Part shown: positions 35,333-47,196 of the stretch, in pieces
Numbering within the stretch: position 1 is the stretch's first letter
Layout of the letters: each line of letters starts with the position of its first letter
DNA from: Dermatophagoides farinae
Lineage: Eukaryota; Arthropoda; Arachnida; Sarcoptiformes; Pyroglyphidae
NCBI RefSeq assembly: GCF_024713945.1
Contig: NC_134677.1
Span: 1,553,001 to 1,617,000, forward strand
DNA: 64,000 nucleotides
Reading direction: 5' to 3'
Translations under genes and position numbers: made by a program
Notes under the pieces: generated by a model
What the model was told of the DNA's origin: nothing
The model's input: only the letters and a program-made list of their open reading frames with translations
The model's database searches: none

Positions 35333-37396
35333 ATGTTTATTCGAAATTTTTCATCATTTTTAAATAGATTTTATGAATTTTATAAACGACAAAATTATCG
35401 CCACATACGATTATTGTTGATGATAATTGTTTTGTTATTTATTTTTTATTTCATTAAAAATGTCCATCATTCATCATTGTCATCGTCAACGTCATCATCA
35501 TCATCACTATTATCTGATCAATCATCATTATCATCATCATTATGGTTATCATCTATAAATCATTTTGATGATAATCTTGATTCAATGAAAAATAAATTAC
35601 AATATGCTGTGATGATTGATGCTGGTTCAAGTGGTAGCCGTGTTTATATTTATGTATGGCCACCACATTCTGGTGATATGAGACAATTGCTCAAAATTCG
35701 TATGTTACGTGATCAATTAGGACATGATGTTTATCATTCAATAACACCTGGATTATCTTCATGTGCCTTGAATACATCATCAGCATCATTTTATATAACA
35801 CCATTGTTGGAATTTGCTGCCGAACATATTCCAAAGGAAAAACATAAAGAAACACCACTTTATATATTGGCTACGGCTGGAATGCGTTTATTGGATACAA
35901 AAACACAAAATTCAATTCTGGATAATCTACGTCAAGAAATACCGAAAAAATTTTCATTTTTATTCACAGAAAATAGTGTGGCCGTTATCACCGGTAAAGA
36001 AGAAGGTCTTTATTCTTGGATTGCATTAAACTACATGATTGGTCGTTTTGATCATACAATTGAAAAAGGTCCATCGATTACAATCGAGAATGATGATAAA
36101 CAATGGAAACGTATGAATACTGTCAGTATGATTGAAATGGGTGGTGCAAGCATTCAGATTGCATTCGAAATAACAACCAATTCACAATATAATCAATTGA
36201 AATCACGTTTTTCAAAGGAAAAATTTGCCAGTAAAATATTTGAAGTAAATCTTGGCTGCCATGAACATGATATTAATCATCAATATCGATTATTTGTTAC
36301 AACATTTTTAACATTAGGTGCAAATGCTGCACGTAAAAATTATGTCGATTATCTAATTAACGAACAATCAACAAATCTACAATACCATAATAGTAGTTTG
36401 ACAACCAGAGAAACGATACTATTTGATCCATGTTTATCGATCGATAGTTCTGAAACGATCAATACTACAAATCCTAGTCATACATCAACATTATCATCTA
36501 CACAATATTTATATCATCTTAAAGGTAGTGGAGAATTTGAACGTTGTGTGGAAAAACTTCGTCATATGATCAATATCGATGGTATTCATTGGTGTCTAGA
36601 TAATAATACATGTCCATTTGAAGAATTGAAAAATATTACTGTACCATTCATTGGAACGGATTTTTATGGACTTTCAGAATTCTGGTATTCAATGAACGAC
36701 ATATTTCATATGGGTGGCCCGTATAATCCAGATAGTTTTGCTAAATCATCTGGAAAATATTGTTCAACCAGTTGGTTAGTAACACAAGATCGTTATAAAC
36801 GAAAACTTTATCCAAATGCTGATTTTAAACGTTTATTATATCAATGTTTTAAATCATCATGGATTTATTCAATATTACATAATGGATTTCGTATGCCAAC
36901 GAATTATCAACAATTTCGTTCAGTATCAATGATCAATGATGAACCAGTACAATGGACATTAGGTGCATTAATATTTCGTACAAGATTTTTTCCATTACGT
37001 ACATTAGATCAACAGCATGGTGTTATGAGTGAACATGTTGTTAATCCACATGAATCAACCAATCTTTATATTCAATATTTATTATTCACATTATGTATGT
37101 TGGCCGTTATATTCTGCATTTGTATCTATCTTCATCGTTTACAATCAATGTTGAATGTCGGTGGTGGTAGTAGTAATCATAATAATAATAATAATTATAA
37201 TCAAATGGGAAAAAATTTCTATCCATCCAATGAAGAATTAATACAGGAAACATATCCATTATATCAAGATGATGATCATAATGATTTTCATGGTGGTAAT
37301 AATAATAACAATGATAAATCATATCGTAAACAGCAACAACAGCATCAACAACAACTTCAACAACAACAACAACAGGTGTTTATTGATTTTGGATAA
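35333..37396 (+). CDS. ENTPD4: Ectonucleoside triphosphate diphosphohydrolase of the ENTPD4/7 (Golgi/endomembrane UDPase) type
   Basis: Single exon, 687 residues. An N-terminal hydrophobic segment (residues 26-42, LLLMIIVLLFIFYFI) and a C-terminal one (about 582-605, LLFTLCMLAVIFCICIYL) give the two-anchor topology of ENTPD4/7. Apyrase conserved regions are visible: ACR1 IDAGSSGSRVYIYVWP (from residue 95), ACR2 ILATAGMRLL, ACR3 GKEEGLYSWIALNYMIGRF, ACR4 IEMGGASIQIAFE and, near the end, VQWTLGALIFRTRF. The segments AAEHIPKEKHKETPLYILATA and the GFR-PTNYQQFRS region match ENTPD4 closely. The enzyme would hydrolyse UDP and related nucleotides in the Golgi lumen, supporting nucleotide-sugar antiport. 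Odd points: a Ser-rich luminal stem at residues 47-73 and a cytosolic tail with Asn and Gln runs. A poly-A signal, AATAAA, sits at 37400-37405. It converges on LETM1. Confidence 0.93.
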   Translation: MFIRNFSSFLNRFYEFYKRQNYRHIRLLLMIIVLLFIFYFIKNVHHSSLSSSTSSSSSLLSDQSSLSSSLWLSSINHFDDNLDSMKNKLQYAVMIDAGSSGSRVYIYVWPPHSGDMRQLLKIRMLRDQLGHDVYHSITPGLSSCALNTSSASFYITPLLEFAAEHIPKEKHKETPLYILATAGMRLLDTKTQNSILDNLRQEIPKKFSFLFTENSVAVITGKEEGLYSWIALNYMIGRFDHTIEKGPSITIENDDKQWKRMNTVSMIEMGGASIQIAFEITTNSQYNQLKSRFSKEKFASKIFEVNLGCHEHDINHQYRLFVTTFLTLGANAARKNYVDYLINEQSTNLQYHNSSLTTRETILFDPCLSIDSSETINTTNPSHTSTLSSTQYLYHLKGSGEFERCVEKLRHMINIDGIHWCLDNNTCPFEELKNITVPFIGTDFYGLSEFWYSMNDIFHMGGPYNPDSFAKSSGKYCSTSWLVTQDRYKRKLYPNADFKRLLYQCFKSSWIYSILHNGFRMPTNYQQFRSVSMINDEPVQWTLGALIFRTRFFPLRTLDQQHGVMSEHVVNPHESTNLYIQYLLFTLCMLAVIFCICIYLHRLQSMLNVGGGSSNHNNNNNYNQMGKNFYPSNEELIQETYPLYQDDDHNDFHGGNNNNNDKSYRKQQQQHQQQLQQQQQQVFIDFG

Positions 37397-37799
37397 ATCA
37401 ATAAATGAACAAAAACAACAAAAACAATAATGAATTGAATTTTTTTTTTAATAATTTAAATTTGAAAAAAAATATTTATATATAAAGTATGTGTATGTGA
37501 CTAATATATAGGAATAACAAATTCTTTTTCTTAAAATTTTTTTTTTTGTTATTTTTATTTCTGCATTTTTCCCATTTCAACATATAAATAATGTGTGTGT
37601 TTGCATGTTTGTATACTCCAATCAGGTATTCATGTTGTGTTTTACTAGTCGATTTGGTCATTATCACCATCCCCCTCCCAAAAAAAAAAAAAAAACAAAA
37701 ACAAAAACAAAATGAATTATTAAAAAAAATTTTTAATAATCAATAAACTCGGATGCCCTAAAGATTATTATTGTTGTTTTCTGTTGCTTTTCTTTTCGA
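37397..37799. other. Convergent 3' spacer between ENTPD and LETM1
   Basis: No gene seen. The ENTPD poly-A signal (37400-37405) lies four bases after its stop codon. There is a run of A at 37680-37694 followed by CAAAA repeats, and an AATAAA at 37742-37747. Confidence 0.6.
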
Positions 37800-40211
37800 T
37801 CAAAATGAAGATTTTTCATTGCTTTTCATCTGTTGCGATTGCTGTTGTTGTTGTGGTGGTGGTGGTACCGTTGATGATTCAATGTTTGTATCATTTTTCA
37901 ATTGTTTCTTTTTCTTTTCTTCAATGTTTAATTGTTCCTCTTGGATCAATAGTTTAATAATCTCTTTGATCTGCTTTGGTGTTAATTGTACATTTTCTCG
38001 TCCGATTAATTCAATGACCTGGTTTTTTTTCATTTGGATGAAATAAATAAATTAAGAGTTGGTCATTAAATGTTAATGTTTTTTTTACAAACCTTAAAGA
38101 CGTGTTCCAATTCGATTAGACCATCATGATTGATATCCAAATTATCCAATACTTCAAGTATTCGTTTGGATTTTGTATCATCCGATACATCGGTAAATGG
38201 CCGTATCGTTTGTAATAATTCATTAATGCTTACAACATCCTTTTTCACCTGATCAATATCTTTTCCTTCTTTTTCCAATTGATTGATTGCTGTTTCCAAT
38301 TTTTTCTTCTTTGACTCTAGGCTATCGAAAACTTTATCCATTTTACCCACCATTTTATCCATTCGTTTTCGTAAACGTCTTGCTGCTTTACTTTCTTTCA
38401 AACGTATTATATCGCCAGTTTGTTGAGCAATATCTTTGAATTCAATTAAATCTTCTTTATAATCATCTAATTCTTCTTTGATTTCATCAAGTTCTTCTTT
38501 TTCCAACATTAAAACTTTTTTCTCTTTTGCCAAATTTTCCAATGCCGTTTCAATTGATTCTATGTCTTCTTTTGATAGTACCGGTTCCACTTTTGGTGGT
38601 TCACCACTACTACCACCACTGACTGTTTCGAAAATTTTATCAATAACTTGTTCTTTGATCATTTCTTTTTCAATAGCAGGTTCAACTTGTTTCTTTAGTC
38701 TTTCTTCTTCATTTTCACGTTTGATTGCTTCCTCTTCCTGTTTCAATAATTCAATCTTGGTACGATTATCGATTTTACCTTCAGTTTCACCAATTTTATA
38801 TCGTGTTTCGGTTCCAACACCTTCAGGTAATGCCTGTATGGTAGCTTTCAATTGATCGGTGGCTGGTATATTTTCCGGTAAATATAACACACGAGATAGT
38901 AATAGTAATGAATTGGGAATTTTTTCATTCAAACTCAATTCCAACCACTGACTTAGCTGAAATCGAAGTCTATCTTCAGAAATACCAAGTGCACGCATAC
39001 CACGTGAACGGCATGCCTGTTGTAATTCCGAAACAGTCAGACTTTCGATTCCTTCACGAGCGATCATTTGATCATCAGCTTTAAGGCTTCGTAAACGCAT
39101 TCGAAGTTGAAATAAAAGAAAATTACTGGTACCAATTGGTTGTAATTCTAATAAACGACATAAGGCTACTAGCTGAGGCCTGGATAATGAATCCAATGTA
39201 ATTTCATCTTCGAATAGTTTGGAAAATCTTAATATATCATCATTTGATGCTTGTTCACCGGATTTTCTAATCTGACCACGGGATAAAAGAAAAAATTGTA
39301 GATAATTTTTCAATAATTTTTCATTACTTACATTATCAAAAAATTGCTTAAATTCTTTCGCTCGATTCGAATGTGATTCACCACGTGCTTGAAGTGTCAT
39401 CTCGTCCAATGTTGTCTGTAGAAATTTTGCCATGTCTAATTTAAGTTTAAGTTCTTGTTTGACTTTTACTTCCTATATATCAATAATGATCAAAAAAAAG
39501 TCAATTTTTCAAAGAATAATAACAACAACAACAAAAAAAACATACTCGTGATGAAGCCGTTTGAAATGTTGATGGAAGCATATTTGGAAAAAATTTCAGG
39601 AAAACAGGTAATAAAAGTTCCATGAATGGTATGATTATAAATACGGAAAACGGTGCTAAACGAAACACATCGGATGATGTACGTACTAATTGTCGATATT
39701 CACGTCGTGATAGACTATTACCATTCAATATTTTCCATATCAATCTTGAAGCGATACCAATATCGATAATTAATAGACGAAATCCATGATAATAATGAAC
39801 AATTTCATCCCATATTCTTTTGCCTAGACTTCGTTTTGGTTCAATTTGAACAGCTTTTTGTGGTTCTTTTACTTTTGATTCTCGTAATGCTTTAACCGTT
39901 TGTTCCACTTTTGATGAATCTTTTAGGTCATATAATGGACGATTTATATGTAAATGGCGATTGATTATCATTAGATGATTCAATTGAATTTTCAAACGTT
40001 TTTCTCTTCTTCTATTATCATCATCATTATCATATGGTACAAATGCCGAATGATGTGGATTTAGGAATTGATTACGATAAAATCTATAAGTAGTATGATT
40101 ATAGATAAATATCTGATTTGAATTTGGATGAAATATCATCCGTGATGATCGTTGTATTAATGGATTCATTGATATAAATCTAGGTAATCCATATAGATTA
40201 TGCATAAGCAT
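37800..40211 (-). CDS. LETM1: LETM1: mitochondrial inner-membrane cation/proton exchanger family protein
   Basis: Four exons: 40211-39546, 39472-39332, 39271-38093 and 38018-37800, all phase 0, giving about 734 residues (human 739). The basic N-terminus is a plausible mitochondrial presequence. The single membrane segment APFSVFIIIPFMELLLPVFL is at residues 186-205, with the conserved proline. The ribosome-binding-like LETM domain follows (MAKFLQTTLDEMTLQ; FSKLFEDEITLDSLSRPQLV; GMRALGISEDRLRFQLSQWL). The C-terminal half is coiled coil (KEKKVLMLEKEELDEIKEEL), with an EF-hand-like DINHDGLIELEHVF across the last intron. The gene affects K+/H+ and Ca2+ exchange and cristae volume. Exon 2 to 3 is split by a 60-nt intron (39331-39272) with good splice signals; its length is a multiple of three and it has no stop. 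The C-terminus is Gln-rich. Confidence 0.95.
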
Positions 40212-40882
40212 TTTATTGAAATGGTCAATTTGTTTCGTTGTTGTTGTTGTGATAATGAATGAATGAATGAAAAAATAAAAATTCGATTCGCAATGAAAAG
40301 AAACAAAAAAAAAACTATTGAATAAATCTCGAGCTCATTTTATATGAATACAAACGATAACAAACAAATAACGATAACAACAATGACATTGGTCTGGTCA
40401 CGATGTACACGTGATGATTTATGGATGCGAATAAAAAAAATGATGCAATCAAAAATGATTATTTTTTTGCCGGTTTTTTATTTCGAATAAATGATTGATG
40501 AACAAAGTATGTCCGGTATATTTGTATGTGTGTGTGTGTGATGTATCCAACAGCCACATAAAAAAAAAGAGAAGAAATTATTTGTCCGTGATCGAGGTGA
40601 ATGACGACAATAAAGGTTGTATTATCATTGTGTTATGCAACACTCGATTATTATATTCATCCGAAAAACTTGGCAGCTGATTTTCAAGATTTATTGATAT
40701 CATCATCATCATCATCATCGTCATCCATAGACAACGTGTGTTTGGCCGTGAAAAAACAAACAGCTGATCGTCACGTCATCAAAAAAAAAATTTCTGGTCG
40801 AATCGCGTTTTGCAATTTTATGACAGCGATAATGTATAACCTAAATTCGTTATGATCATAATTGATCTATAGGTAGAAAACA
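40212..40882. promoter_or_regulatory. Divergent intergenic region between LETM1 and ADO
   Basis: 671 bp between start codons on opposite strands; both promoters are expected here. It contains GTGT runs at 40527-40540 and an ATC repeat at 40699-40720. An open stretch of about 84 codons at 40601-40855 is low-complexity and not supported as a gene. Confidence 0.45.
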
Positions 40883-41722
40883 ATGACAACTATCGTACAG
40901 AATGTATGTAAATTATCGCAAAACATTTTCTCATCATTTCTTCGAAAAAATGGCCAAAAATCAACGGCCGTATTGGATGAAACGAATGTCGTGACATTGA
41001 AAAAATTATTTTCACAAATTACATTGAATGATATTCACTATGATCTCGATGAATTATTTTTGCCATCATCGAACCTTATGAACAATGAATTACAAACAAC
41101 ACTACCATCATCATCATCGGCACCGATTACCTATACATCGATATTTCAGAATCAATTTTTTTCATTAACAATTTTTGGTTTTCGTAAACAAACATCACTA
41201 ATACCATTACATGATCATCCTGGTATGCATGGTTTCATTAAATGTGTTTATGGCAGTATTTCGATTAAAAGCTATACTATTCTTGATAATCTATGTGCTC
41301 CAAATGAAATTCTGAACAAAGTATCCGAATTAGATCATCATTGTTTGGGTAAGTATTAGATTAATTGAATTTTTTTTTCAATAATAATAAACTTATTGTC
41401 GCTGTTTTGTTTTTTTTCTCTAGTTCCAGTCATCTATGTTGGTGAAGATATAATTACCAGTGATGATTATAATGTTGGAACATTAACACCATTTGATAGT
41501 AATATACACGAAATTCGACCAATAACAAATTCGGCAATAATGGCCGATATTATATCACCACCATATACGGAATATACTCATAGCTATTTCTATTTATTTG
41601 TCGATACAGTTTTCGATGATCGATTGAATAAAAATGTTACATGGCTATTACGAACATTGGATAGTCGAGATTATTACTGTGATACGTTAATCTATCGTGG
41701 TCCAAACATTCAACTGGTCTAA
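40883..41722 (+). CDS. ADO: 2-aminoethanethiol (cysteamine) dioxygenase / N-terminal cysteine dioxygenase
   Basis: Two exons, 40883-41348 and 41424-41722, give 254 residues (human ADO 270). The cupin signature SLIPLHDHPGMHGFIKCVYG contains the two iron ligands, His110 and His112. A third His is expected in the second exon (YTHSYFYLF region). The C-terminal block resembles the PCO_ADO family, with the pattern SPPYTEYTHSYFYLF. ADO adds O2 to cysteamine and to N-terminal cysteines of proteins, acting as an oxygen sensor for the Cys branch of the N-degron pathway. It is cytosolic, with no signal peptide. A Ser-rich insertion lies at residues 74-80. Poly-A signal AATAAA is at 41789-41794. The gene lies tail to tail with the SOD-repeat gene, with only 172 bp between stop codons. 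Confidence 0.93.
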
Positions 41723-41749
41723 TCAAATTGTTTTGTTTTGTTGTTTTTG

Positions 41750-41774
41750 TTTTTTTTTTTTTTTTTTTTTTTTT
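41750..41774 (+). repeat. Poly-T tract (25 T)
   Basis: Uninterrupted run in the ADO 3' UTR, just after the stop codon. Confidence 0.9.
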
Positions 41775-41894
41775 GAAAAATTTGAACAAATAAAATAGTG
41801 AACAACAAAAAAAATTTTTTTTTATCTGAATTATTTTATTGACACACATAATTTAAAATACTAGATTAGAATTTGAATTTGTTTTTTTTTCTCT

Positions 41895-43940
41895 TCAAGA
41901 ATAATCCTGATCATCATCACTTTCAAACAGTACAATATTCGTACATGCCAATGATTGTTGATCGAAATTATTTTTATTAATCTGTATCGATTTACCAATT
42001 ATACTGTTTGGTCCACATAACGGTAAATGAATGTCGATGAAATAATATTTTTTCAGATTAACATCACCATTTTCATTGATTTTATATGGTACAATTTCAA
42101 TTGTTGACAATTTTTTCGACATATCACCAATAATACAGGCAATCAAATTTTTTCCATTACAATCACGACGATAAATGGTGTCCATTGTTTTATTATATGG
42201 ATTAAATATTTCATCCGTTTTACTACAATCCGATGTACTCCAACTATTATCGGTGAATATTGGACTGCGATGTATATTCCATTCATGATTATGTGTAATT
42301 GTATCATTATCATTGGAACGTGAAATTTCAAAATAAATAGATGTATCTTCATTACAACGATTTTTTGGCTGTTTAAAAATAATCTGTCCTTGTATCGGTT
42401 TATCGAATGTAGCAAATGAAACGGTCATATCAACATCGACTAATTCTAGATTAGCACATGCAACTGTTGTTCCATTTGGTGCATAGAATACTAATGCTCG
42501 GCCCACTACACTTTCTGGTCCAAATAATGGTAGATTAAAATCAACTGTACTGATTTTTTCATCCGATTTCTGTAATAATGTACCATATTTTCCACTTAAA
42601 TCTCCAATAGCATATTGATCACTTGTACCTAATCCTTCGATCGGTACAGAAAATGGACTAATATTTGTTGGATTATAGATAATATTATTGATATTTGGAC
42701 AGGTTTTATGTGCTTCAGCTGCACGTGAAATTGATGGCAATTCATCAATACCATAACTATAGCCATATTTATTGGTTTTCAATTCAATATCCACTAATGT
42801 TGGATCGATTGGACTTTCTTGGCTAAACATTACCTGTCCAATTAGATAATCAGGTTCATTAAATTTTGCAACTGTTTTCCGTGGATATAATTGATGTATA
42901 GGTGCACAGGCAATGTTTTGATCATTATTACGTAGTATTATATATAGATTTGTTGATGATGATGATGATGATGATGATGATGTTAAATTCGGTACATTCA
43001 ATAGATTTATATAGCTACGGCTATTTAATGTGGATGATTCACTTGAAACACTAATCTGATTTGTTTCCATCTATTATTATCAGTGGAAGAGCGAAAAAAA
43101 AATTGAATAAATTAAATTCAAAATCATAATAATAACACTTACACTTTGAAGTAATGGCTGTAAATTATCCATACTTGAATTACAACTTTGTATTTCATTT
43201 TTATAATAAGAATCAAAATTTTTTTCATCATTTTTCATTGTTGTTTTCAATGTTGATCGATGATTATCGATCATTGATACAATATTCCAATCATATAATG
43301 ATGTTTTAATCAATGGTGATAAATGATGTAAACTTGATACAATACTGAATAGATTACCACTTTGTAGAAAATAAACAATACCATGAATATTTGTACGAAA
43401 ATATGCAATAAATGTTGATTTATTTTCAAATGGAAGTATTATTGCACATGACATACGGCCACTATCATTACCTTTTAATACTAATGTTTTACCAAGAAAT
43501 GAATGTTCACCGGTAACAAAATTCAAATGTACATTGAATATATTCTGTCTGATTGGTTCTATTGAACCCATCAATAATGTTAGATCAAAACTTAAATAGA
43601 TATTATTACGAACATTACAATCATTATTATCGATCATATAGCCAGCATTATATACTTTCCAGCTATAAGTTTCATTATTTGATCCATTATCGAAAATTTT
43701 CGTCGATATTGATGTTGATGTACCATTTTCTGTGAACAATACATAACCACGTATACCGTTGGATTGAAAACGTGCAATTAAACTATTTATAAATGTTGTC
43801 GGCGTTGTTGTTGATTGATCATTATTAGTTGCAATGGCCAAATCGATTTGATTTGTTGTAATAATGATGATGATGATAAGAAATAATAATACAAATTCAA
43901 TGGTAGAATTTCGGCCATGGAGGCAACGATGATCATCCAT
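41895..43940 (-). CDS. Secreted Cu/Zn-superoxide-dismutase-like repeat protein (copper-only SOD-repeat family), probably not catalytic
   Basis: Exon 1, 43940-43143, joins in phase 0 to exon 2, 43070-41895, giving about 657 residues. The N-terminus has a hydrophobic segment ([15 protein letters not shown]) that reads as a signal peptide. The rest forms four SOD-like beta-barrel repeats, at roughly residues 54-168, 174-310, 320-495 and 500-650. Clear family signatures are GDLSGKYGTL, LPLFGPESVVGRALVFYA with ACANLEL, and LPLCGPNSIIGKSIQI with LACTNIVLF. Animal copper-only SOD-repeat proteins have this architecture. The usual copper ligands are mostly gone: the HYNP histidine is replaced (IIYNPTN, EIFNPYN), and GRxxVxH becomes GRALVFY or GKSIQIN. 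Only WNIHRSP in repeat 4 keeps a ligand-like His. Several NxS/T sites fit secretion. Function unknown; structural or metal-binding roles are possible. A poly-A signal lies at 41835-41840 on this strand. Confidence 0.8.
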
Positions 43941-45294
43941 ATTTAGTGGATGAAAACAAAACAAAACAAGACAAAAAAAATGTTTGTCCTTATTCAATGG
44001 TGACGACGACAACAACTACAACGATCGGACAAAAAAAGTTTTTTTTTATTTGAACAAAATTATTGTTATCCATCACATTGTGTTGTCATTATTATTATTT
44101 TTTTTTTTTTTTGGATTTTGGAGAATCCAAAATCGTGATGATGGTCGTTGTCAAACAAGGACGGTGCATGTGAAATGTGAACCCAGAAAAAAAGAACAAC
44201 AAAACACAACAATCTATGTATGGATTTAGTATCCATATACACAGGCATCATGTCCTAATTTCCATTCCTGTCAAAAAAAAAAACGATATCATAACAATCT
44301 TTTTCTCACTTTCTTTTCGTTAGAAAAAAAAGGATTTTTTTTTTTGAATCTCATTTTTTTTCTACAAAAAAAAAGCATAAATGGATACAGTTGTTGTTGT
44401 TGTTGTTGTTGTCGTTGAAAACTTTGATGCTAATTTTTTTCCTATTTTCATCAAAATCGACTAAAAATAGCCAACAGCGTTAGAGAAAGAGAGAGAAAAG
44501 AAAAAAAAACGCGAAAAAGAAGTGATGATTATGATGATGATGATGTTTATTGTCACCGGACATCAAAAGAAAAAAAAAACTAGTTTCCCAGTAAATTTCA
44601 TCATTAAGAAATGGATAAACATCTGGATGGATAAAATCTCACTACTTATCTTTTTAGTTAGCTGCATGATGGGAAAAGAAACAAGTTTTTTTTTCTCATA
44701 AACAATTGAAATATATATAAATGGAACAAACCGTTGATACACTCTTTTTTTTGTCATCAATGTAAAAATTTCATTTTTTTTTATTGAATTCTATCGAATC
44801 TGATATTATAAGATCTGATCTATTGATTTTTGTTGTTGTTGTTGTTTCATTTGATGAATAATATTAATCTGGCTGGCTATACAAAAGCATTCGATTTTAT
44901 GATGTGAGAAAAAAAAATCGAAATTCGTCATTTTCAATTGAGAATAAACACACACACACAAACACATTGGATGAATATTCAGGATGTATGATTTGTATGT
45001 ATGATACATGATTATGGAATGAAATGAAATGAAATTTTGTCTTTGTCTTTGTTTTTTTGGTTACACCACATCAATTGCCATTTTTTTTTCGTTTTTGGTT
45101 ACTGTGATTATTGTGATAATAATAAATAAAAATTATTTTACAAGTTTACACAAAATGAATTCTGTATTGACGATTTTGTTGTATATGTATGGAAGCGCTC
45201 CATGAATAGAAAAATATTTTCGATCCTATTTTTCGTTGTTTTCATCATTTTCATTATTTATTGCACGAGAATGTAATTAGCGTTCGATTATTAT
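43941..45294. repeat. 1.35 kb spacer between the SOD-repeat gene and NK6
   Basis: No gene seen. It contains a T run at 44098-44112, a TTG repeat at 44388-44412, a GAT repeat at 44527-44545 and a TTG repeat at 44828-44847. The NK6 3' UTR lies at the right end. Confidence 0.6.
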
Positions 45295-47196
45295 TCAACT
45301 GGCAGCAAAAAAACTTTGTCGTTTACCATTAGATGTTGATGTTGTTTTGAGCATTTTATTTGTTTCAATTATTTCTTCATCATCATCGGATGAATAATCA
45401 TCATCATTATCATCATCATCTTCTGTTGGTGATGATAATGCTGTACGGCCATTTGCAGCCATATTAGCTGCATTTTTTTTCTTTGCTGTTGCTAATTCGG
45501 CCGCATGTCTAATATGAATGGAAATAAAGATAAAAAACTCAATGTCAAAAAAAAAAAATTCATACCTTTTTCGCCATTTTGTTCTACGGTTTTGGAACCA
45601 AACCTAAAAAATTTTTTAAAAAAAGTGGATTCGAAAATTAGAAAATTTTTTTTTACTCATAAGCAGTCGCCATCTAACGGGTAATCAAATTAACTATGAA
45701 TGGAATGATAAAAAAAATCTATGAAGAATGAAAATATGGTTTTGATCTATTGCCTGCCTGCCTGCCTGCTGTGCAATGTGTCACTTACTTTAACCTGACT
45801 TTCGGACATTCCTAATGCATAGGCTAATTTTGCTCGTTCCGGACCGGCCAGATATTTAGTTTGTTCAAATGTTTTTTCCAATACATAAATTTGATGGCCG
45901 GAAAATGTTGGACGTGTATGTTTCTTTTTACCATCTTTATCCGTACAGGATTGAGATACTGTTAAATTGTAAAGCAAAAAAAATTGATTAAATTTGAAAT
46001 TTAAAAAAACAATTAATAAATTCAAATATACCTGCATTAGCAAAACGTTCACGCCATAAATTTGAATTCTGTACCATAGCAGTTGGCCAATAAATATGAC
46101 GACCAGATAATGGATCATTTAATGGATTGATTTTATTACCACCGCTATTGACACCACCATTGCCAAAACCATTTGCAGCAACGGCTGCGGCAGCAGCAGC
46201 TGCAGCCGCTGCATTAAAACAAACATTATTAGCGGACAATGGAAATTTCTGTAATGAACTCGACACTGATAGTGCATTATTAAATGTTGTCGATGATGTT
46301 GATATTGTTCCAGGTGAATTATTAGCTGTATTTGATATTGCTGTTGTTGTCGCCGTATTATTCATCGTCGTCAATGATGATGATGAATTATTGGCAATTA
46401 AATTAGCTGGCCTATTGAGAATATCATTAATAAAATGTGATGTTCCTGATGATGATGATGAAGATGATGAGGATGATGATGACGTTGTCGTAGTTGTTAT
46501 TGTTGCTGTCACCGATGTTGTCGTTGAATTAATCATTGATTGACCATCAGATGATGATGGTGATTGATTTGTTGACAATTTATTATTATTATTATTGGAA
46601 TGATGATTTAAAATAGCTGAATGATTATGATGAATATTTGAATTTAGATGATGTTGTTGTGGATGATAAATACTACTACTACCAACACCATTATTATTAT
46701 TATTATTATTACTACAATTATCATCAATCGATAATGATGAATTCAATGTAGCCATTGTTGATTGTTGATTTGTTAATGTTAATTTAGATAAATCAGACAT
46801 TGCCGCTGATGATGATGATGATAATGACGGGGGCGTTGTCTGTGTAAGAAAATTATTCAATGAATGATGTGTATGATAATGTGAATTTGGAATCGTAATT
46901 TGTTGTGAATGTTTACCATTAACAGCGGCTACAGCCGCTACGGCAACATCATGTAAATTAGTTAAATGTTTCATTGAAAATAATGGATCAAATCGACCAT
47001 TGGCATTTGTTGCTGTTGTTATTGTTGTTGTTGTTGGATATGATTGACTATTGATATTTGGACTAGAAGAATTTGATGATGACGATGACAATGAACGTAA
47101 TGATGAATGTGGTGATAATGATAACGATGAAGATGATGACGACGAAGAAGACGAAGAAGATGGTGATGATGATGAAGATTGATGCAATTCAAGCAT
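45295..47196 (-). CDS. NKX6: NK6-class homeobox transcription factor (HGTX/Nkx6)
   Basis: Four in-phase exons: 47196-46032, 45958-45789, 45603-45566 and 45508-45295, giving about 528 residues. The homeodomain is nearly identical to NK6 proteins: [49 protein letters not shown], then [20 protein letters not shown]. The NK6-specific repression (eh1/TN-like) motif is present as [10 protein letters not shown], and the conserved pre-homeodomain block [20 protein letters not shown] is intact. The rest of the N-terminus is Ser, Asn, Thr and Ala repeat sequence; the C-terminus is acidic ([17 protein letters not shown]). In bilaterians NK6 represses alternative fates to specify motor neurons and gut or pancreatic cell types. 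The DNA-recognition helix sits on a 38-nt microexon. The region upstream (47.2-64 kb) has no gene and is the likely control region. Confidence 0.96.

Noticed and set aside
39066-39433. One uninterrupted LETM1 exon through 39272-39331
   Set aside because: The segment has consensus splice sites and the 20 residues it encodes are absent from homologues, so a 60-nt intron is the better model.
40601-40855. 84-codon open frame between LETM1 and ADO
   Set aside because: Contains a Ser run from an ATC repeat, no recognisable domain, and lies in the shared promoter region.
43070-43143. Two separate genes at 43.1-44.0 kb and 41.9-43.07 kb
   Set aside because: A GTAAGT donor at 43142 and a TAG acceptor before 43070 join them in phase, and together they make a continuous SOD-repeat protein.
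46127-46543. 138-codon plus-strand open frame
   Set aside because: Antisense of the NK6 low-complexity coding exon; no independent support.
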